Below, piece after piece: positions 1 to 9,267 of a DNA stretch of 64,000 bases (the first letter of the stretch is position 1; each line of letters opens with the position of its first letter). The notes beneath the pieces are model-generated. The model saw nothing but the letters and a program-made list of their open reading frames with translations, did not search any database and had not been told where the DNA came from. Location: NCBI RefSeq assembly GCF_003583985.1, contig NZ_QXML01000002.1, forward strand, positions 1-64,000, written 5' to 3'. The position numbers and the translations under genes are program-made. This DNA comes from Algoriphagus lacus. Lineage in GTDB: Bacteria; Bacteroidota; Bacteroidia; Cytophagales; Cyclobacteriaceae.

Positions 1-62
1 AGTTAAGCCCTGCAGCGCCGATGGTACTGGGGTTACACCCGGGAGAGTAGGTCGCCGCCACA
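1..62 (+). rRNA. rrf: 5S ribosomal RNA, 3' end only
   Basis: The first 62 bases match the conserved 3' half of bacterial 5S rRNA: the segment around gcgccgatggtactg, then the gggagagtaggtcgccgcc end that closes the terminal helix. The 5' half lies before the window, so a 16S-23S-5S operon on the plus strand is expected upstream. A strong terminator follows at once. Confidence 0.93.
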
Positions 63-68
63 TTATTC

Positions 69-98
69 AAAACCCAGCTCATAAAGCTGGGTTTTTTG
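69..98 (+). terminator. Intrinsic terminator of the rRNA operon
   Basis: A nine-base perfect stem (71-79 with 85-93, aacccagct/agctgggtt), a five-base loop and a T6 run, immediately after the 5S end. Confidence 0.9.
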
Positions 99-133
99 CG
101 TTTTATACCTTTCAAATTGTTTGCTCGGGAAAT

Positions 134-168
134 GAAAAAAGCCTGTCAATCCTGACAGGCTTTTTTCA
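134..168. terminator. Bidirectional intrinsic terminator
   Basis: An eight-base stem (gcctgtca 141-148, tgacaggc 153-160) flanked by A6 on the left and T6 on the right. It can stop plus-strand rRNA read-through and also end the minus-strand gene that stops at 171. Confidence 0.88.
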
Positions 169-170
169 TT

Positions 171-611
171 TTATAATTCAAATTGGCTTAAATGATGGTC
201 GAAGTGTTTTCGATGAAACCTTTCCCATTCCTCGTGTGTCAATTTCCCAAATCTTGGATGGGTCGTTTTATCATTTGGTTCCTGAGTGAAGTGGAAGTTG
301 TAGTCCTCTATGCTTTTTAGTAATTCTGATTTGGCTGTTTCTAGGTTAGGATATCTGAGGGCTAATAGGTTTTCTTCAAGTCCAGGTGCTTTTATTCCCT
401 TCGGGAACTCAATATCTGTATAAATTAGGGCATGTTTTTGAGCAAGCTGTTTTTCGTTTGGTTCAAAATCATTGAGTTTAATTTTTCCATATGAAATCCG
501 GACAGTGATTGTTAAGTGTTCAATCATATGCTGTGGAGTCATGATTCCAAAATTTGCTGGCGTGCTCTCTTTTAGTTTATCAATTCTTCTTTCTATTGTT
601 TCTTTTTCCAT
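171..611 (-). CDS. DUF1569 / DinB-superfamily-like protein
   Basis: A 146-residue protein with no signal peptide or membrane segment. Its C-terminal half carries the pattern typical of DUF1569: a HPxFGKLTHEEW stretch near residue 120 followed by H-x6-HHLSQF. These histidines suggest a DinB-like four-helix metal-binding fold. An N-terminal MTPQHMIEHL with a conserved histidine fits the same fold. Substrate and role are unknown; related domains occur in phenylacetate-degradation contexts, but nothing here points there. It lies 75 bp downstream of nrdA on the same strand and may be co-transcribed. The family call rests on motif recognition only. Confidence 0.7.
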   Translation of the reverse strand: MEKETIERRIDKLKESTPANFGIMTPQHMIEHLTITVRISYGKIKLNDFEPNEKQLAQKHALIYTDIEFPKGIKAPGLEENLLALRYPNLETAKSELLKSIEDYNFHFTQEPNDKTTHPRFGKLTHEEWERFHRKHFDHHLSQFEL

Positions 612-686
612 TGTTTTGGTTATTTAAAGACAAAAAAAGCGCTTGATACCATCAAACGCCTTTTCCCATTTTACGAACTCTAGATT

Positions 687-3083
687 TTAGCTTCCGCACA
701 TTTCACATCCTTCTGGATTATCCAGAGAGCATGCAATGGCATCTTGCTTTTGTGATTTTGTATTTTCTGGCTCAATCGCCTTTTCTACTTTAGGTTCCAA
801 AGCGGATTTGTCAAGAGTGAATTTGATCGCTGCGGTAGCTGCTTGGGACCTTAGGTAGTACATACCGGTTTTGAGACCTTTTTTCCAGGCATAGAAATGC
901 ATAGAAGTCAACTTTCCAAAGTTTGGATCCTGCATGAAGATATTCATGCTTTGTGACTGGCAGATGTAAGCACCACGGTCAGCAGCCATATCAATGATTA
1001 CCTTCTGTGAAATCTCCCAAACAGTCTTATAGATATCCTTAATGTTTTGAGGTATTCCAGGCACATTCTGAACAGATCCATTGGTCGAAATCAGGCGATT
1101 TCTCATGTTATCATTCCAAAGCCCCAAATTGATCAGATCTTTCATCAGGTGCTTATTAACCATAATAAATTCCCCTGAAAGAGTTCTTCTAGTGTAAAGG
1201 TTAGAAGTGTAAGGTTCGAAACATTCGTTGTTGCCGAGGATTTGAGAAGTAGAGGCAGTTGGCATAGGAGCCACAAGCAGTGAGTTTCTCATTCCATATT
1301 TTTTCACTTTATCCTTCAGCTCATTCCAGTTCCATCTTCCAGACTTGGGAGTTACTCCCCACATGTCAAACTGAAGAATTCCTTTGGATGCCGGACTTCC
1401 TTCATAGGTTTCGTATGGACCTTGGGTCTTGGCCAATTCCATGGAGGTCTCTACAGCGGCATAATAAATGGTCTCAAAAATATCCTCGTTAAGACCTCTT
1501 GCTTCGGCCGAGTCAAACGGCATTCTCAGCATTATAAAGGCATCTGCCAAACCTTGGATACCCAAACCAATCGGACGATGTCTGAAGTTCGATCTGCGGG
1601 CTTCTTCTACCGGATAATAGTTGATATCGATTACCTTATTGAGGTTCTTAGTAGCAACTTTGGTGATTTCGTAAAGCTTATTATGATCGAAAATAAGCTT
1701 TCCATTTGGACCTTCCGTAACAAATTTTGGTAATGCAATTGAAGCCAAATTACATACTGCAACCTCATCCGGAGCAGTATATTCAATAATTTCTGTACAA
1801 AGGTTGGACGACTTGATTGTGCCCAGATTTTTCTGGTTGGATTTTCCGTTTGCTGCGTCTTTGTAGAGCATGTAAGGCGTTCCTGTCTCGATTTGAGATT
1901 CCAAAACTTCAAACCAAAGCTCCTGAGCCTTTATCGTTTCCCGAGCTCTGCCTTCACGCTCATATTTTTCATAGAGGCGCTCAAATTCTTCCCCATGACA
2001 ATCGGAAAGACCGGGAGCTTCATTTGGACAGAACAAGGACCATTCTTCGTTTTGCTCAACTCGCTTCATGAAAAGGTCAGGAATCCAAAGTGCGTAGAAC
2101 AAGTCTCTTGCACGCATTTCCTCTTTTCCATGGTTTCTTTTTAACTCAAGGAAATCCTTGATATCTGCATGCCATGGCTCCAAATAAATTGCGAAGCTTC
2201 CTTTTCTTTTTCCACCTCCTTGATCGACATAACGTGCAGTCATGTCAAAGTTTCTCAACATTGGTACAATCCCGTTGGAAACTCCATTGGTCCCTTTAAT
2301 GTAGCTTCCTTTCGCTCTTACATGGTGAATTGAAAGTCCAATGCCTCCGGCAGATTGGGAGATCTTGGCACATTGTTTCAGGGTGTCGTAAATCCCGTCA
2401 ATGCTGTCATCTTTCATTGTCAGAAGGAAGCAGGATGAAAGCTGAGGCTTAGGTGTACCTGCATTAAATAAGGTTGGTGTAGCATGGGTAAACCAACGCT
2501 CAGACAGGAGATTGTAAGTCTCAATTACCGAATCAAGATCTTCACGGTGAATTCCTACAGCAACCCTCATCAGCATGTGCTGTGGGCGTTCTACAACCTT
2601 CCCATCCAATCGGATCAAATAACTCTTTTCAAGGGTCTTATAGCCAAAGTAATCGTATCCAAAGTCCCGCTTGTAATCGATCGCCTCATCCAGTTTGGCT
2701 GCATGTCTTTTGATGATACCGTAAACCTCGGTATCGATCAGTTGGGCATTTTCACCTGTTTTTGGATTGACATAGGTGTACAGCCTTTTCATAGTATTGG
2801 AAAAAGACTGGCTGGTAGTTTTATGAAGATTTGAAATTGCAATTCGTGCAGCAAGGATGGCATAATCCGGATGTCTTACAGTCAAAGAAGCGCAAACTTC
2901 TGCTGCTAGATTATCCAACTCAGCCGTTGAAACCCCATCATAAAGACCGTCAATTACTTTCTTCGCAACCTCAATGGGTTGGATAAATTTTGGGTCCAAT
3001 TCATAGCACAGGTTTTCAATTCGTGCTGTGATTTTGTCGAATCTTACTGATTCTCTTCTTCCGTCGCGTTTGATTACAAGCAT
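687..3083 (-). CDS. nrdA: Ribonucleoside-diphosphate reductase, alpha subunit (class Ia)
   Basis: This 798-residue protein is the catalytic large subunit that reduces ribonucleoside diphosphates to deoxyribonucleotides with the NrdB radical subunit. The first 90 or so residues form an ATP-cone allosteric domain ([18 protein letters not shown]). The barrel contains the active-site segments [10 protein letters not shown] and NLCTEIIEY, the latter followed by VCNLASIAL. The C-terminus ends CEMCGS, giving the Cys793/Cys796 pair that would be re-reduced by thioredoxin or glutaredoxin. Length and motifs are complete. It follows nrdB by 35 bp on the same strand, so nrdB-nrdA is an operon with the small subunit first. 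Confidence 0.97.
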   Translation of the reverse strand: MLVIKRDGRRESVRFDKITARIENLCYELDPKFIQPIEVAKKVIDGLYDGVSTAELDNLAAEVCASLTVRHPDYAILAARIAISNLHKTTSQSFSNTMKRLYTYVNPKTGENAQLIDTEVYGIIKRHAAKLDEAIDYKRDFGYDYFGYKTLEKSYLIRLDGKVVERPQHMLMRVAVGIHREDLDSVIETYNLLSERWFTHATPTLFNAGTPKPQLSSCFLLTMKDDSIDGIYDTLKQCAKISQSAGGIGLSIHHVRAKGSYIKGTNGVSNGIVPMLRNFDMTARYVDQGGGKRKGSFAIYLEPWHADIKDFLELKRNHGKEEMRARDLFYALWIPDLFMKRVEQNEEWSLFCPNEAPGLSDCHGEEFERLYEKYEREGRARETIKAQELWFEVLESQIETGTPYMLYKDAANGKSNQKNLGTIKSSNLCTEIIEYTAPDEVAVCNLASIALPKFVTEGPNGKLIFDHNKLYEITKVATKNLNKVIDINYYPVEEARRSNFRHRPIGLGIQGLADAFIMLRMPFDSAEARGLNEDIFETIYYAAVETSMELAKTQGPYETYEGSPASKGILQFDMWGVTPKSGRWNWNELKDKVKKYGMRNSLLVAPMPTASTSQILGNNECFEPYTSNLYTRRTLSGEFIMVNKHLMKDLINLGLWNDNMRNRLISTNGSVQNVPGIPQNIKDIYKTVWEISQKVIIDMAADRGAYICQSQSMNIFMQDPNFGKLTSMHFYAWKKGLKTGMYYLRSQAATAAIKFTLDKSALEPKVEKAIEPENTKSQKQDAIACSLDNPEGCEMCGS

Positions 3084-3118
3084 ACTCAGGTGATTTTGGT
3101 TGGTGGAAAAGTGGTTGA

Positions 3119-4099
3119 TTAAAAATCCTCTTCAATTGAGAATCTGGAGGTTGATTCAGATACTTCGGTAGATTTCATGACGCCGGCTTTTTGATAATCT
3201 CCTACTCTTTTCTCAAAGAAGTTGGTTTTACCCTGAAGGGAAATCATGTCCATGAAATCAAATGGATTGGTACTGTTCCATACCTTTTCGCAGCCTAATT
3301 CCATAAGTAGTCGATCTGCTACAAACTCAATATATTGACACATCAAGTCTGAGTTCATTCCAATCAATCTTACTGGGAGGGCGTCGGTTACGAATTCTTT
3401 TTCTATAGCTACGGCGTCCATGATGATCTCGCGGACGGTTTCTTTTGGAAGTGGATTTACAACGTGTTTGGTGTACAAGTGACAAGCGAAATCACAGTGA
3501 AGCCCTTCATCACGGGAAATCAATTCATTTGAAAAAGTAAGTCCAGGCATCAGTCCTCTTTTCTTCAACCAGAAAATGGAGCAGAAGGATCCGGAGAAGA
3601 AAATTCCTTCAACAGCTGCAAAAGCAATCAGACGTTCTTGGAAGTTTCCGTTATTAATCCAACGGAGTGCCCAGTCAGCTTTTCTCTTTACGCATTCGAT
3701 ATGTTCGATTGCATTCAAGAGTCGATCTCTTTCGACAGAATCTTTGATGTAAGTATCGATAAGCAAGGAGTAAGTTTCAGAATGGATGTTTTCCATAGCA
3801 ATCTGAAAACCGTAGAAAAACTTCGCTTCTGTGTATTGGACTTCTGCAACAAAATGTTCCGCAAGATTTTCATTTACTATCCCGTCGCTTGCGGCAAAAA
3901 ATGCCAAGACGTGAGAGATAAAATGTCGTTCTCCATCATTCAGATTTTTCCAGTCTGTCAAATCCTGGCTCAAATCAATCTCCTCTGCTGTCCAAAAACT
4001 CGCTTCGGCTTTTTTATAGTATTGCCAGATGTCGGTGTGCTGAATCGGAAAAAGCACAAAGCGATTTTTGTTCTCTTCTAAAATGGGTTCTTTCTGCAT
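3119..4099 (-). CDS. nrdB: Ribonucleoside-diphosphate reductase, beta subunit (class Ia)
   Basis: A 326-residue ferritin-like radical subunit. The segment [13 protein letters not shown] supplies two metal ligands (Glu103, His106) and a tyrosine (Tyr110) at the position of the radical tyrosine of E. coli NrdB (IHSRSY). This is therefore a tyrosyl-radical, oxygen-dependent enzyme rather than a radical-free class Ic or Id type. Later ligands lie in the [15 protein letters not shown] and [14 protein letters not shown] regions. It is the first gene of the nrdBA operon. The 5' leader carries a nine-base hairpin at 4172-4200 and the region beyond it contains several dyads, so transcriptional or leader control is likely. 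Confidence 0.97.
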   Translation of the reverse strand: MQKEPILEENKNRFVLFPIQHTDIWQYYKKAEASFWTAEEIDLSQDLTDWKNLNDGERHFISHVLAFFAASDGIVNENLAEHFVAEVQYTEAKFFYGFQIAMENIHSETYSLLIDTYIKDSVERDRLLNAIEHIECVKRKADWALRWINNGNFQERLIAFAAVEGIFFSGSFCSIFWLKKRGLMPGLTFSNELISRDEGLHCDFACHLYTKHVVNPLPKETVREIIMDAVAIEKEFVTDALPVRLIGMNSDLMCQYIEFVADRLLMELGCEKVWNSTNPFDFMDMISLQGKTNFFEKRVGDYQKAGVMKSTEVSESTSRFSIEEDF

Positions 4100-4171
4100 C
4101 TTGCTCTCTAGTATTAATAAGTTCTTAAAATGGTTTGAGGCTTAATTTTCCTCAATAAGGGCCGGGGATAG

Positions 4172-4200
4172 CAAAGGCTGCCTCTTTAGAACAGCCTTTG
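4172..4200 (-). promoter_or_regulatory. Hairpin in the nrdB leader region
   Basis: A perfect nine-base inverted repeat, caaaggctg (4172-4180) and cagcctttg (4192-4200), with an eleven-base loop. It lies 73-101 bp upstream of the nrdB start. No T-run follows on the minus strand, so it does not look like a terminator. A weak promoter-like element (minus strand CATATTTG, 4202-4209, one mismatch to TAnnTTTG) sits just upstream, which would put the hairpin at the very 5' end of the transcript. Confidence 0.45.
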
Positions 4201-4258
4201 AACAAATATGTAAAGCAAAAAGTGAAAAAAAAATCCCTGAAGTAGCACTTTAGATACA

Positions 4259-4303
4259 TTTTTGACCTAAGGTCGAAAAATTGATAAATAGCTATAAATC
4301 AAT
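4259..4303. promoter_or_regulatory. Two adjoining operator-like dyads upstream of nrdB
   Basis: The first dyad is tttttGACC-taa-GGTCgaaaa (4259-4279, one mismatch in nine-base arms). The second, 4280-4303, is centred on TAGCTA with attgat/atcaat outer arms. Spacing and symmetry resemble dimeric repressor sites; GACCnnnGGTC is typical of TetR-family operators. They do not match the NrdR-box consensus. The regulator is not encoded in the window. Confidence 0.45.
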
Positions 4304-4414
4304 AATAAATAATATTTAATGTGAAGTAAAACATGCATCATTTTGCCTGTTTTGAGGCTTTGGAATAATTTTCAACATTTCTAAAAAAGTTTTCCACAAT
4401 CAAAACTGACTTCA

Positions 4415-4434
4415 TTTTTGACCAACGGTCAGGA
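4415..4434. promoter_or_regulatory. Second GACC-n3-GGTC dyad
   Basis: The sequence tttttGACC-aac-GGTCagg repeats the core and left flank of the dyad at 4259, about 156 bp away. It lies about 26 bp before a 54-codon open frame. Two copies of the same site in one intergenic region suggest a cooperative operator pair or a shared regulator for both directions. Confidence 0.45.
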
Positions 4435-4460
4435 AATTTTCTTTTTCTTTCTTTGTATGA

Positions 4461-4625
4461 ATGACTGAAAAACAGATTCTTATCCGAAAAGACTGCTTAC
4501 TAGAGGAAAAAGAACTTAATGATGCTGGCACAAATTTAGAATTAGTTGACTACGCGAGATTCAAAATGGATACTGAAATTAAACAGGAAATGTATGAATA
4601 TATGATTTTCAATTTTCAAGTATAG
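4461..4625 (+). CDS. Possible 54-residue protein of unknown function
   Basis: An ATG-initiated frame of 54 codons ending TAG at 4623-4625. The product is hydrophilic and acidic-mixed in its first half (ILIRKDCLLEEKELNDAG) and ends in an aromatic tail (MYEYMIFNFQV). No family was recognised. There is no clear Shine-Dalgarno sequence, and the nearest promoter-like element (tttctttg, 4448-4455) is so close that the mRNA would be nearly leaderless. The only context is the GACC/GGTC dyad upstream and rplU downstream. It could be a small regulatory protein or chance coding. Confidence 0.3.
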   Translation: MTEKQILIRKDCLLEEKELNDAGTNLELVDYARFKMDTEIKQEMYEYMIFNFQV

Positions 4626-4733
4626 GGTTTCTGAATTTGATCCGTTTTGGCTTTGAATTAAAAGTTGCCCGATCCACTATGGAATGTCAGTTCTGATTTT
4701 TGGAGAATGTTTTTTTCTTCAAAATCCCTTTCT

Positions 4734-4741
4734 TATATTTG
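4734..4741 (+). promoter_or_regulatory. Promoter -7 element of rplU-rpmA
   Basis: TATATTTG matches the Bacteroidota -7 consensus TAnnTTTG exactly. It ends 30 bp before the rplU start, leaving a leader of about 25 nt. The -33 position, 19 nt upstream, is TTTT rather than TTTG. Confidence 0.6.
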
Positions 4742-4771
4742 CACTCCGATTTCGACAAAGAATCAATACTC

Positions 4772-5083
4772 ATGTACGCTATTGTAAACATCGCAGGAAA
4801 GCAGTTCAAAGTAACAAAAGATCAGTACGTCTATGCTCCAAAGCTGGACGGTGAGGCTGGCGCTTCCGTGGAATTTGACCAGGTCTTATTGGCAGAAGCC
4901 AATGGCACTGTGTCTGTAGGCGCTCCAACAGTAGCTGGAGCCAAGGTATCCGGGAAAATCCTGGATCATGTAAAAGGTGATAAAGTGATTGTCTTCAAAA
5001 AGAAGCGAAGAAAAGGCTACAAGAAGAAGAATGGTCACAGACAAGATTTCACCAAAGTTTTGATCGAAAATATCACACTCTAA
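4772..5083 (+). CDS. rplU: 50S ribosomal protein L21
   Basis: A 103-residue protein, the normal L21 length, beginning MYAIVNIAGKQFKV and ending in the basic L21 tail (KKKRRKGYKKKNGHRQ, then the VLIENITL end). It binds 23S rRNA in the large subunit. An in-frame ATG 24 codons upstream lies before the promoter -7 element and would add a non-homologous extension, so the start at 4772 is preferred. rpmA follows 35 bp later, the usual arrangement. Confidence 0.97.
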   Translation: MYAIVNIAGKQFKVTKDQYVYAPKLDGEAGASVEFDQVLLAEANGTVSVGAPTVAGAKVSGKILDHVKGDKVIVFKKKRRKGYKKKNGHRQDFTKVLIENITL

Positions 5084-5118
5084 GTTTTCTCCAAAAGAAG
5101 ACATAAACGTATAAAACC

Positions 5119-5379
5119 ATGGCACACAAAAAAGGTGTAGGTAGTTCCAAAAACGGTAGAGAATCACATTCCAAAAGATTGGGCGTGAAAAAATTCGGTG
5201 GTGAAAATGTAATCGCCGGCAATATCATAGTAAGACAAAGAGGGACTAAGCATCATGCTGGCCTCAACGTAGGAGTTGGTAAAGATCATACACTGTTTGC
5301 ATTGTCTGACGGTGTTGTGACTTTCAAAACCAAAGCTGACGGTAGATCTTATGTAAGCGTATTGCCTTCTCTGGCTTAA
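5119..5379 (+). CDS. rpmA: 50S ribosomal protein L27
   Basis: An 86-residue L27, starting [19 protein letters not shown] and containing the family signature [15 protein letters not shown]. The protein begins directly with the mature-type N-terminus, without the cleaved extension seen in Firmicutes. It is a large-subunit protein near the peptidyl-transferase centre. It is the second gene of the rplU-rpmA operon and is closed by a strong terminator at about 5401. Confidence 0.97.
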   Translation: MAHKKGVGSSKNGRESHSKRLGVKKFGGENVIAGNIIVRQRGTKHHAGLNVGVGKDHTLFALSDGVVTFKTKADGRSYVSVLPSLA

Positions 5380-5400
5380 TTGCTACTTGCTTAAAACTTC

Positions 5401-5432
5401 AAAGCCTCTTCCTCGGAAGAGGCTTTTTTTTT
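5401..5432 (+). terminator. Terminator of rplU-rpmA
   Basis: A nine-base stem gcctcttcc/ggaagaggc with a two-base loop followed by a run of T. Confidence 0.9.
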
Positions 5433-5534
5433 GCCTTGATTGTCGATTTATCACCTTTGATCATTTTTTCTACGAAAATTCAATTCCATACCTCTAATTT
5501 CTATCTTGAATATCTACCAACCAGAAATAATTCA

Positions 5535-8500
5535 ATGAAAAGAATTCTACGATTCGCGATTTCAGGAGCAATTCTGACCTTGCTTTTGACAGGGAATCTC
5601 CTGTTTGCCCAGCAAGTCCCCGATCCTAAAGTATATGATGCCGTCCAATGGCGTTTAGTCGGCCCTTTCCGTGGTGGCCGTGCTGATGGAGTCACCGGAG
5701 TAAAGGGCAGCGACCACACCTATTACTTTGCTTCCACAGGTGGTGGAATCTGGAAAACCCTTGACTCAGGTAAGACCTGGAAATCTGTTTCTGATGGATT
5801 TTTTGGAGGCTCCATGGGCGCTGTTGCTGTAGCCGAAAGTGACACCTCGGTGGTCTATGCCGGAGGAGGTGAAAAAACAGTGCGAGGCAATGTTTCTTTT
5901 GGTTATGGGGTTTGGAAAAGTACTGATGCAGGTAAGACTTGGGCTAGAGCAGGATTGGATAAAAGCCGGTTTATATCCCGGCTTCGTATTCATCCAAGTA
6001 ATCCTGATGTGGTTTATGCTGCTGTATTGGGTGATATTTTTAAGCCGGATGCTACTCGGGGAGTTTTCAAATCCATCGATGGAGGAAAATCTTGGGAAAA
6101 AGTCCTCTTTGTGAGCGATGTGGCCGGTGCTGTGGATTTAGTTTTGGATCCGAATAATCCCGAAGTGCTTTATGCCACTACTTGGGAAATTAAACGCACA
6201 CCTTACAGTTTAGAGAGTGGTGGCCCTGGCTCCAAAATGTTCAAATCTTCCGATGGAGGAAAAACCTGGGACGAGCTTTCTGTAAAAGAAACTTTTCCAA
6301 AAGGCATTCTGGGCATCATGGGAGTTACGGTTTCGCCTTTGAATTCCAATCGACTTTATGCCATCATCGAAAATGAAAACGGCGGAGTCTTTACCTCCAA
6401 AGATGCGGGGCAGACCTGGGAACGCGTGAATGAAGACCGAAATCTCCGTCAGCGGGCGTGGTATTACTCCAGAATTTATGCGGATACTCAAAATGAGGAA
6501 ACACTTTATGTCCTGAATGTGGATTACCATAAATCAACCGACGGAGGAAAAACATTTAAAAACTTTGAAGCTCCTCACGGGGATCACCATGATCTCTGGA
6601 TCGATCCACAGAACAATCAGCGAATGATCATCGCAGACGATGGTGGGGCGCAGGTATCTGAAGACGGCGGGACCACTTGGTCTACCATGATGAACCAGCC
6701 GACTTCTCAGTTTTATAGGGTGATTACTGACAATAGCTTTCCGTATCGAATCTATGGAGCTCAGCAGGATAACTCTACCCTGAGAATCCGTCATCGAAAT
6801 GATGGTGCTGGAATCACCGAAAATGATTGGGAACCCACCGCTGGGGGAGAATCCGGCTGGATTGCCCCTGATCCTTTGGACAATGACATTGTTTATGGTG
6901 GATCGTATGGTGGATATTTAACCAAAGAAAATCACCGAACCGGGACTTCCCGCTCCGTCAATGTTTATCCCAACAATCCTATGGGACACGGTGCAGAGGA
7001 TATGAAATACCGATTCCAATGGAATTTCCCGATATTCTTTTCTCCTCATGATCCCAAGATGCTTTATACCGCCAGCAATCAGTTCCATCGCTCTACCAAT
7101 GGTGGACAAAGCTGGGAGGTTTTTTCTCCGGATTTGACTAGAAATGACAAAAGCAAATTAGGTCCTTCTGGCGGTCCGATTACCAAAGACAACACGTCAG
7201 TAGAATACTATGCAACGATTTTCACAGGAGCAGAATCGCCTGTGAAAAAAGGAGTAATCTGGGCAGGTTCGGATGACGGATTAGTCCACGTGACCCAGAA
7301 CAATGGAGCTTCCTGGCAAAATGTGACCCCGAAGGATATGCCGGAATGGCTCCAAATCAACAGCATTGAGGCGAGCCCATTTGATCCAGCTGAAGCATAC
7401 TTTGCAGCTACCGGCTACAAAAGCGGGAACTATCAGCCCTACCTGTACAAGACCAAGGATTATGGAAAAACTTGGACCAAGATTGTTTCAGGGATCGATT
7501 CGGAGCATTTCACCCGAGTGGTCAGGGCTGATCCTGCCAAGCGTGGAATGCTCTATGCAGGAACGGAAACAGGCATGTATTACTCCAAAGACGATGGAGC
7601 CAGCTGGCATTCATTGCAGCTGAATCTTCCGATTGTTCCGATCACTGATTTGACTATCAAAGAAAACAACCTGATCGCCGCGACCCAAGGGCGTTCGTTC
7701 TGGATCATTGATGATCTGACAGTCCTGCATCAGGCCGAGCCGGTAATTGAAACCAAAGCTTTCCACCTGTACAAGCCACAGGATTCTTACCGGATCGACG
7801 GGGTGAAAAGAGCAAGTGCAACTGCGGGTACCAACCGTCCAGGCGGAGTTTTGGTGTATTATTTCCTTAAAGAAAAGCCGAAAGACGAGTTGAAAATCGA
7901 ATTCTTCGACGATAAAAATCAGCCTTTGAGAGCCTTTTCCACAAAGGGAATCCATGGCGACACACTAAAAGTAAAGGAAGGGGCCAATGAATTCAACTGG
8001 AACCTTCGAGTGGAAGATGCTGTGGGATTTGAAGGCTTGATCATGTGGGCAGCCAGTCTTCGTGGTCCAAAGGTGGTTCCTGGTATTTATAAAGTCCGAA
8101 TGACTATGGATGGTCAGGCTCAGGAGCAAAGTTTCAAGGTCCTTGCTGATCCTCGCTATGAGTCCACTCAGGAAGATTTGGTAGCCCAGTACGACTTCTT
8201 GTTGGGCGTTCGCAACAAGCTCACCGAAACGCATGAGACAATCAAACTGATCCGAGCCTATCGAAGTGAACTGGATTCGTTGGAAACCAAACCGGAAAAC
8301 CTGGAGGCGATCAAAGCCGAAATGCAGGAAATAGAGGAAACCCTCTATCAGACAAAAAATCGAAGTGGTCAGGATCCGCTCAATTTTCCAATCCGCCTGA
8401 ACAATAAACTGGCTCACCTGAATTCAGTGGTAGGAAATGGGGACTATCGACCTACTGACGGAGCGGTGGAAGTAAGGCAAGAACTCACTGAAAAGATTGA

Positions 8501-8597
8501 TGCCCAACTGGCCCGATTCCGAATACTGGAGCGGGAGCAGATTTCTAGGATTCTCAACATTGAGGAAATGCGAACGAAACTGGAAATCAAAAAGTAA
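5535..8597 (+). CDS. Secreted VPS10/sortilin-type BNR (Asp-box) propeller protein
   Basis: The protein has 1020 residues. The start at 5535 gives a clean Sec signal (MKRILRFAISGAILTLLLTG, cut after FAQ); the frame also opens 33 codons earlier with no signal-like sequence. At least eleven Asp-box motifs (S/T-x-D-x-G-x-T/S-W type, for example STDAGKTWAR, SSDGGKTWDE, SKDDGASWHS) are spread over residues about 40-700, giving one or two beta-propellers like those annotated VPS10 or 'glycosyl hydrolase'. A beta-sandwich-like region follows. The last 150 residues are charged and helical, probably coiled coil. No catalytic motif was identified, so enzymatic activity is unproven. It is monocistronic. 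Confidence 0.85.
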   Translation: MKRILRFAISGAILTLLLTGNLLFAQQVPDPKVYDAVQWRLVGPFRGGRADGVTGVKGSDHTYYFASTGGGIWKTLDSGKTWKSVSDGFFGGSMGAVAVAESDTSVVYAGGGEKTVRGNVSFGYGVWKSTDAGKTWARAGLDKSRFISRLRIHPSNPDVVYAAVLGDIFKPDATRGVFKSIDGGKSWEKVLFVSDVAGAVDLVLDPNNPEVLYATTWEIKRTPYSLESGGPGSKMFKSSDGGKTWDELSVKETFPKGILGIMGVTVSPLNSNRLYAIIENENGGVFTSKDAGQTWERVNEDRNLRQRAWYYSRIYADTQNEETLYVLNVDYHKSTDGGKTFKNFEAPHGDHHDLWIDPQNNQRMIIADDGGAQVSEDGGTTWSTMMNQPTSQFYRVITDNSFPYRIYGAQQDNSTLRIRHRNDGAGITENDWEPTAGGESGWIAPDPLDNDIVYGGSYGGYLTKENHRTGTSRSVNVYPNNPMGHGAEDMKYRFQWNFPIFFSPHDPKMLYTASNQFHRSTNGGQSWEVFSPDLTRNDKSKLGPSGGPITKDNTSVEYYATIFTGAESPVKKGVIWAGSDDGLVHVTQNNGASWQNVTPKDMPEWLQINSIEASPFDPAEAYFAATGYKSGNYQPYLYKTKDYGKTWTKIVSGIDSEHFTRVVRADPAKRGMLYAGTETGMYYSKDDGASWHSLQLNLPIVPITDLTIKENNLIAATQGRSFWIIDDLTVLHQAEPVIETKAFHLYKPQDSYRIDGVKRASATAGTNRPGGVLVYYFLKEKPKDELKIEFFDDKNQPLRAFSTKGIHGDTLKVKEGANEFNWNLRVEDAVGFEGLIMWAASLRGPKVVPGIYKVRMTMDGQAQEQSFKVLADPRYESTQEDLVAQYDFLLGVRNKLTETHETIKLIRAYRSELDSLETKPENLEAIKAEMQEIEETLYQTKNRSGQDPLNFPIRLNNKLAHLNSVVGNGDYRPTDGAVEVRQELTEKIDAQLARFRILEREQISRILNIEEMRTKLEIKK

Positions 8598-8636
8598 TCA
8601 AAAGGCCTCCGGAATTCTCAGGAGGCCTTTTGATTT
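8596..8636. terminator. Bidirectional terminator
   Basis: A perfect 14-base inverted repeat, atcaaaaggcctcc (8597-8610) and ggaggccttttgat (8621-8634), sits between the stop codons of the convergent propeller gene and rhomboid gene. It contains A4 and T4 at the stem edges. Confidence 0.85.
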
Positions 8637-9264
8637 AGAATAATCTGAAATCCTTGATCTGCTCAACAAACATCCCTGCGCTCGATGGGGAAAGAATCAG
8701 GATAAAGATTATCCCGAAAATTGCCCCATACAGGTGAGCATCATGATTGATATTATCCTGGCCTTCTTTTCCTTTTACATACGAATAAATCAAGAAAAGG
8801 ACTCCAAGTATAAATCCTGGCAAACAAATGATCGCGAAGAGACAAATGTCAGAAAGCGGCATTATCACAATACTGGCAAACACAGTAGCGGCTGTGCCAC
8901 CAGAAGCGCCCAAAGCACGGTAATGACTGTCTTTTTGATACTTTTTGTATGTCGGAATATCGGAGATGATGATTCCTAAGAGGTAGAATACAACAAATAG
9001 AATCCCACCTGCCAATACTCCGAATTTGTACCTGAGAAACATCTCCACCACTCCTCCGAAAAAGTAAAAGGTGAACATATTGAACAGCAGGTGCATGTAA
9101 TCCTTGTGGATAAATCCCGAAAGTATGAACCGGTCCCATTGCCCTCTGTTTTTAATCCGATAAGGCATAAACATCCAGCGGTCTAACATCTCGTAACGGT
9201 TAAATGCCAAAATACTCGTGACCGCTGTGATCCCGATGATGATTGTCGTCAATGATAAATCCAT
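8635..9264 (-). CDS. Rhomboid-family intramembrane serine protease
   Basis: A 209-residue multi-pass membrane protein with about six hydrophobic segments. It has the rhomboid catalytic serine in ALGASGGTAA (Ser121) and the catalytic histidine in HDAHLYGAIFG (His177). The upstream HLLFNMFTFYFFGG segment matches the conserved H-x-x-x-N region of transmembrane helix 2. It would cleave transmembrane segments of unknown substrates in the inner membrane. It follows the polyprenyl synthase gene by three bases, so it is the last gene of the rnr-polyprenyl synthase-rhomboid run. Confidence 0.93.
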   Translation of the reverse strand: MDLSLTTIIIGITAVTSILAFNRYEMLDRWMFMPYRIKNRGQWDRFILSGFIHKDYMHLLFNMFTFYFFGGVVEMFLRYKFGVLAGGILFVVFYLLGIIISDIPTYKKYQKDSHYRALGASGGTAATVFASIVIMPLSDICLFAIICLPGFILGVLFLIYSYVKGKEGQDNINHDAHLYGAIFGIIFILILSPSSAGMFVEQIKDFRLF

Positions 9265-9267
9265 GGC

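Noticed and set aside
4259..4303. NrdR boxes upstream of nrdB
   Set aside because: The dyads are GACC/GGTC and TAGCTA types and do not fit the 16-bp NrdR consensus, so they are reported only as unknown operators.
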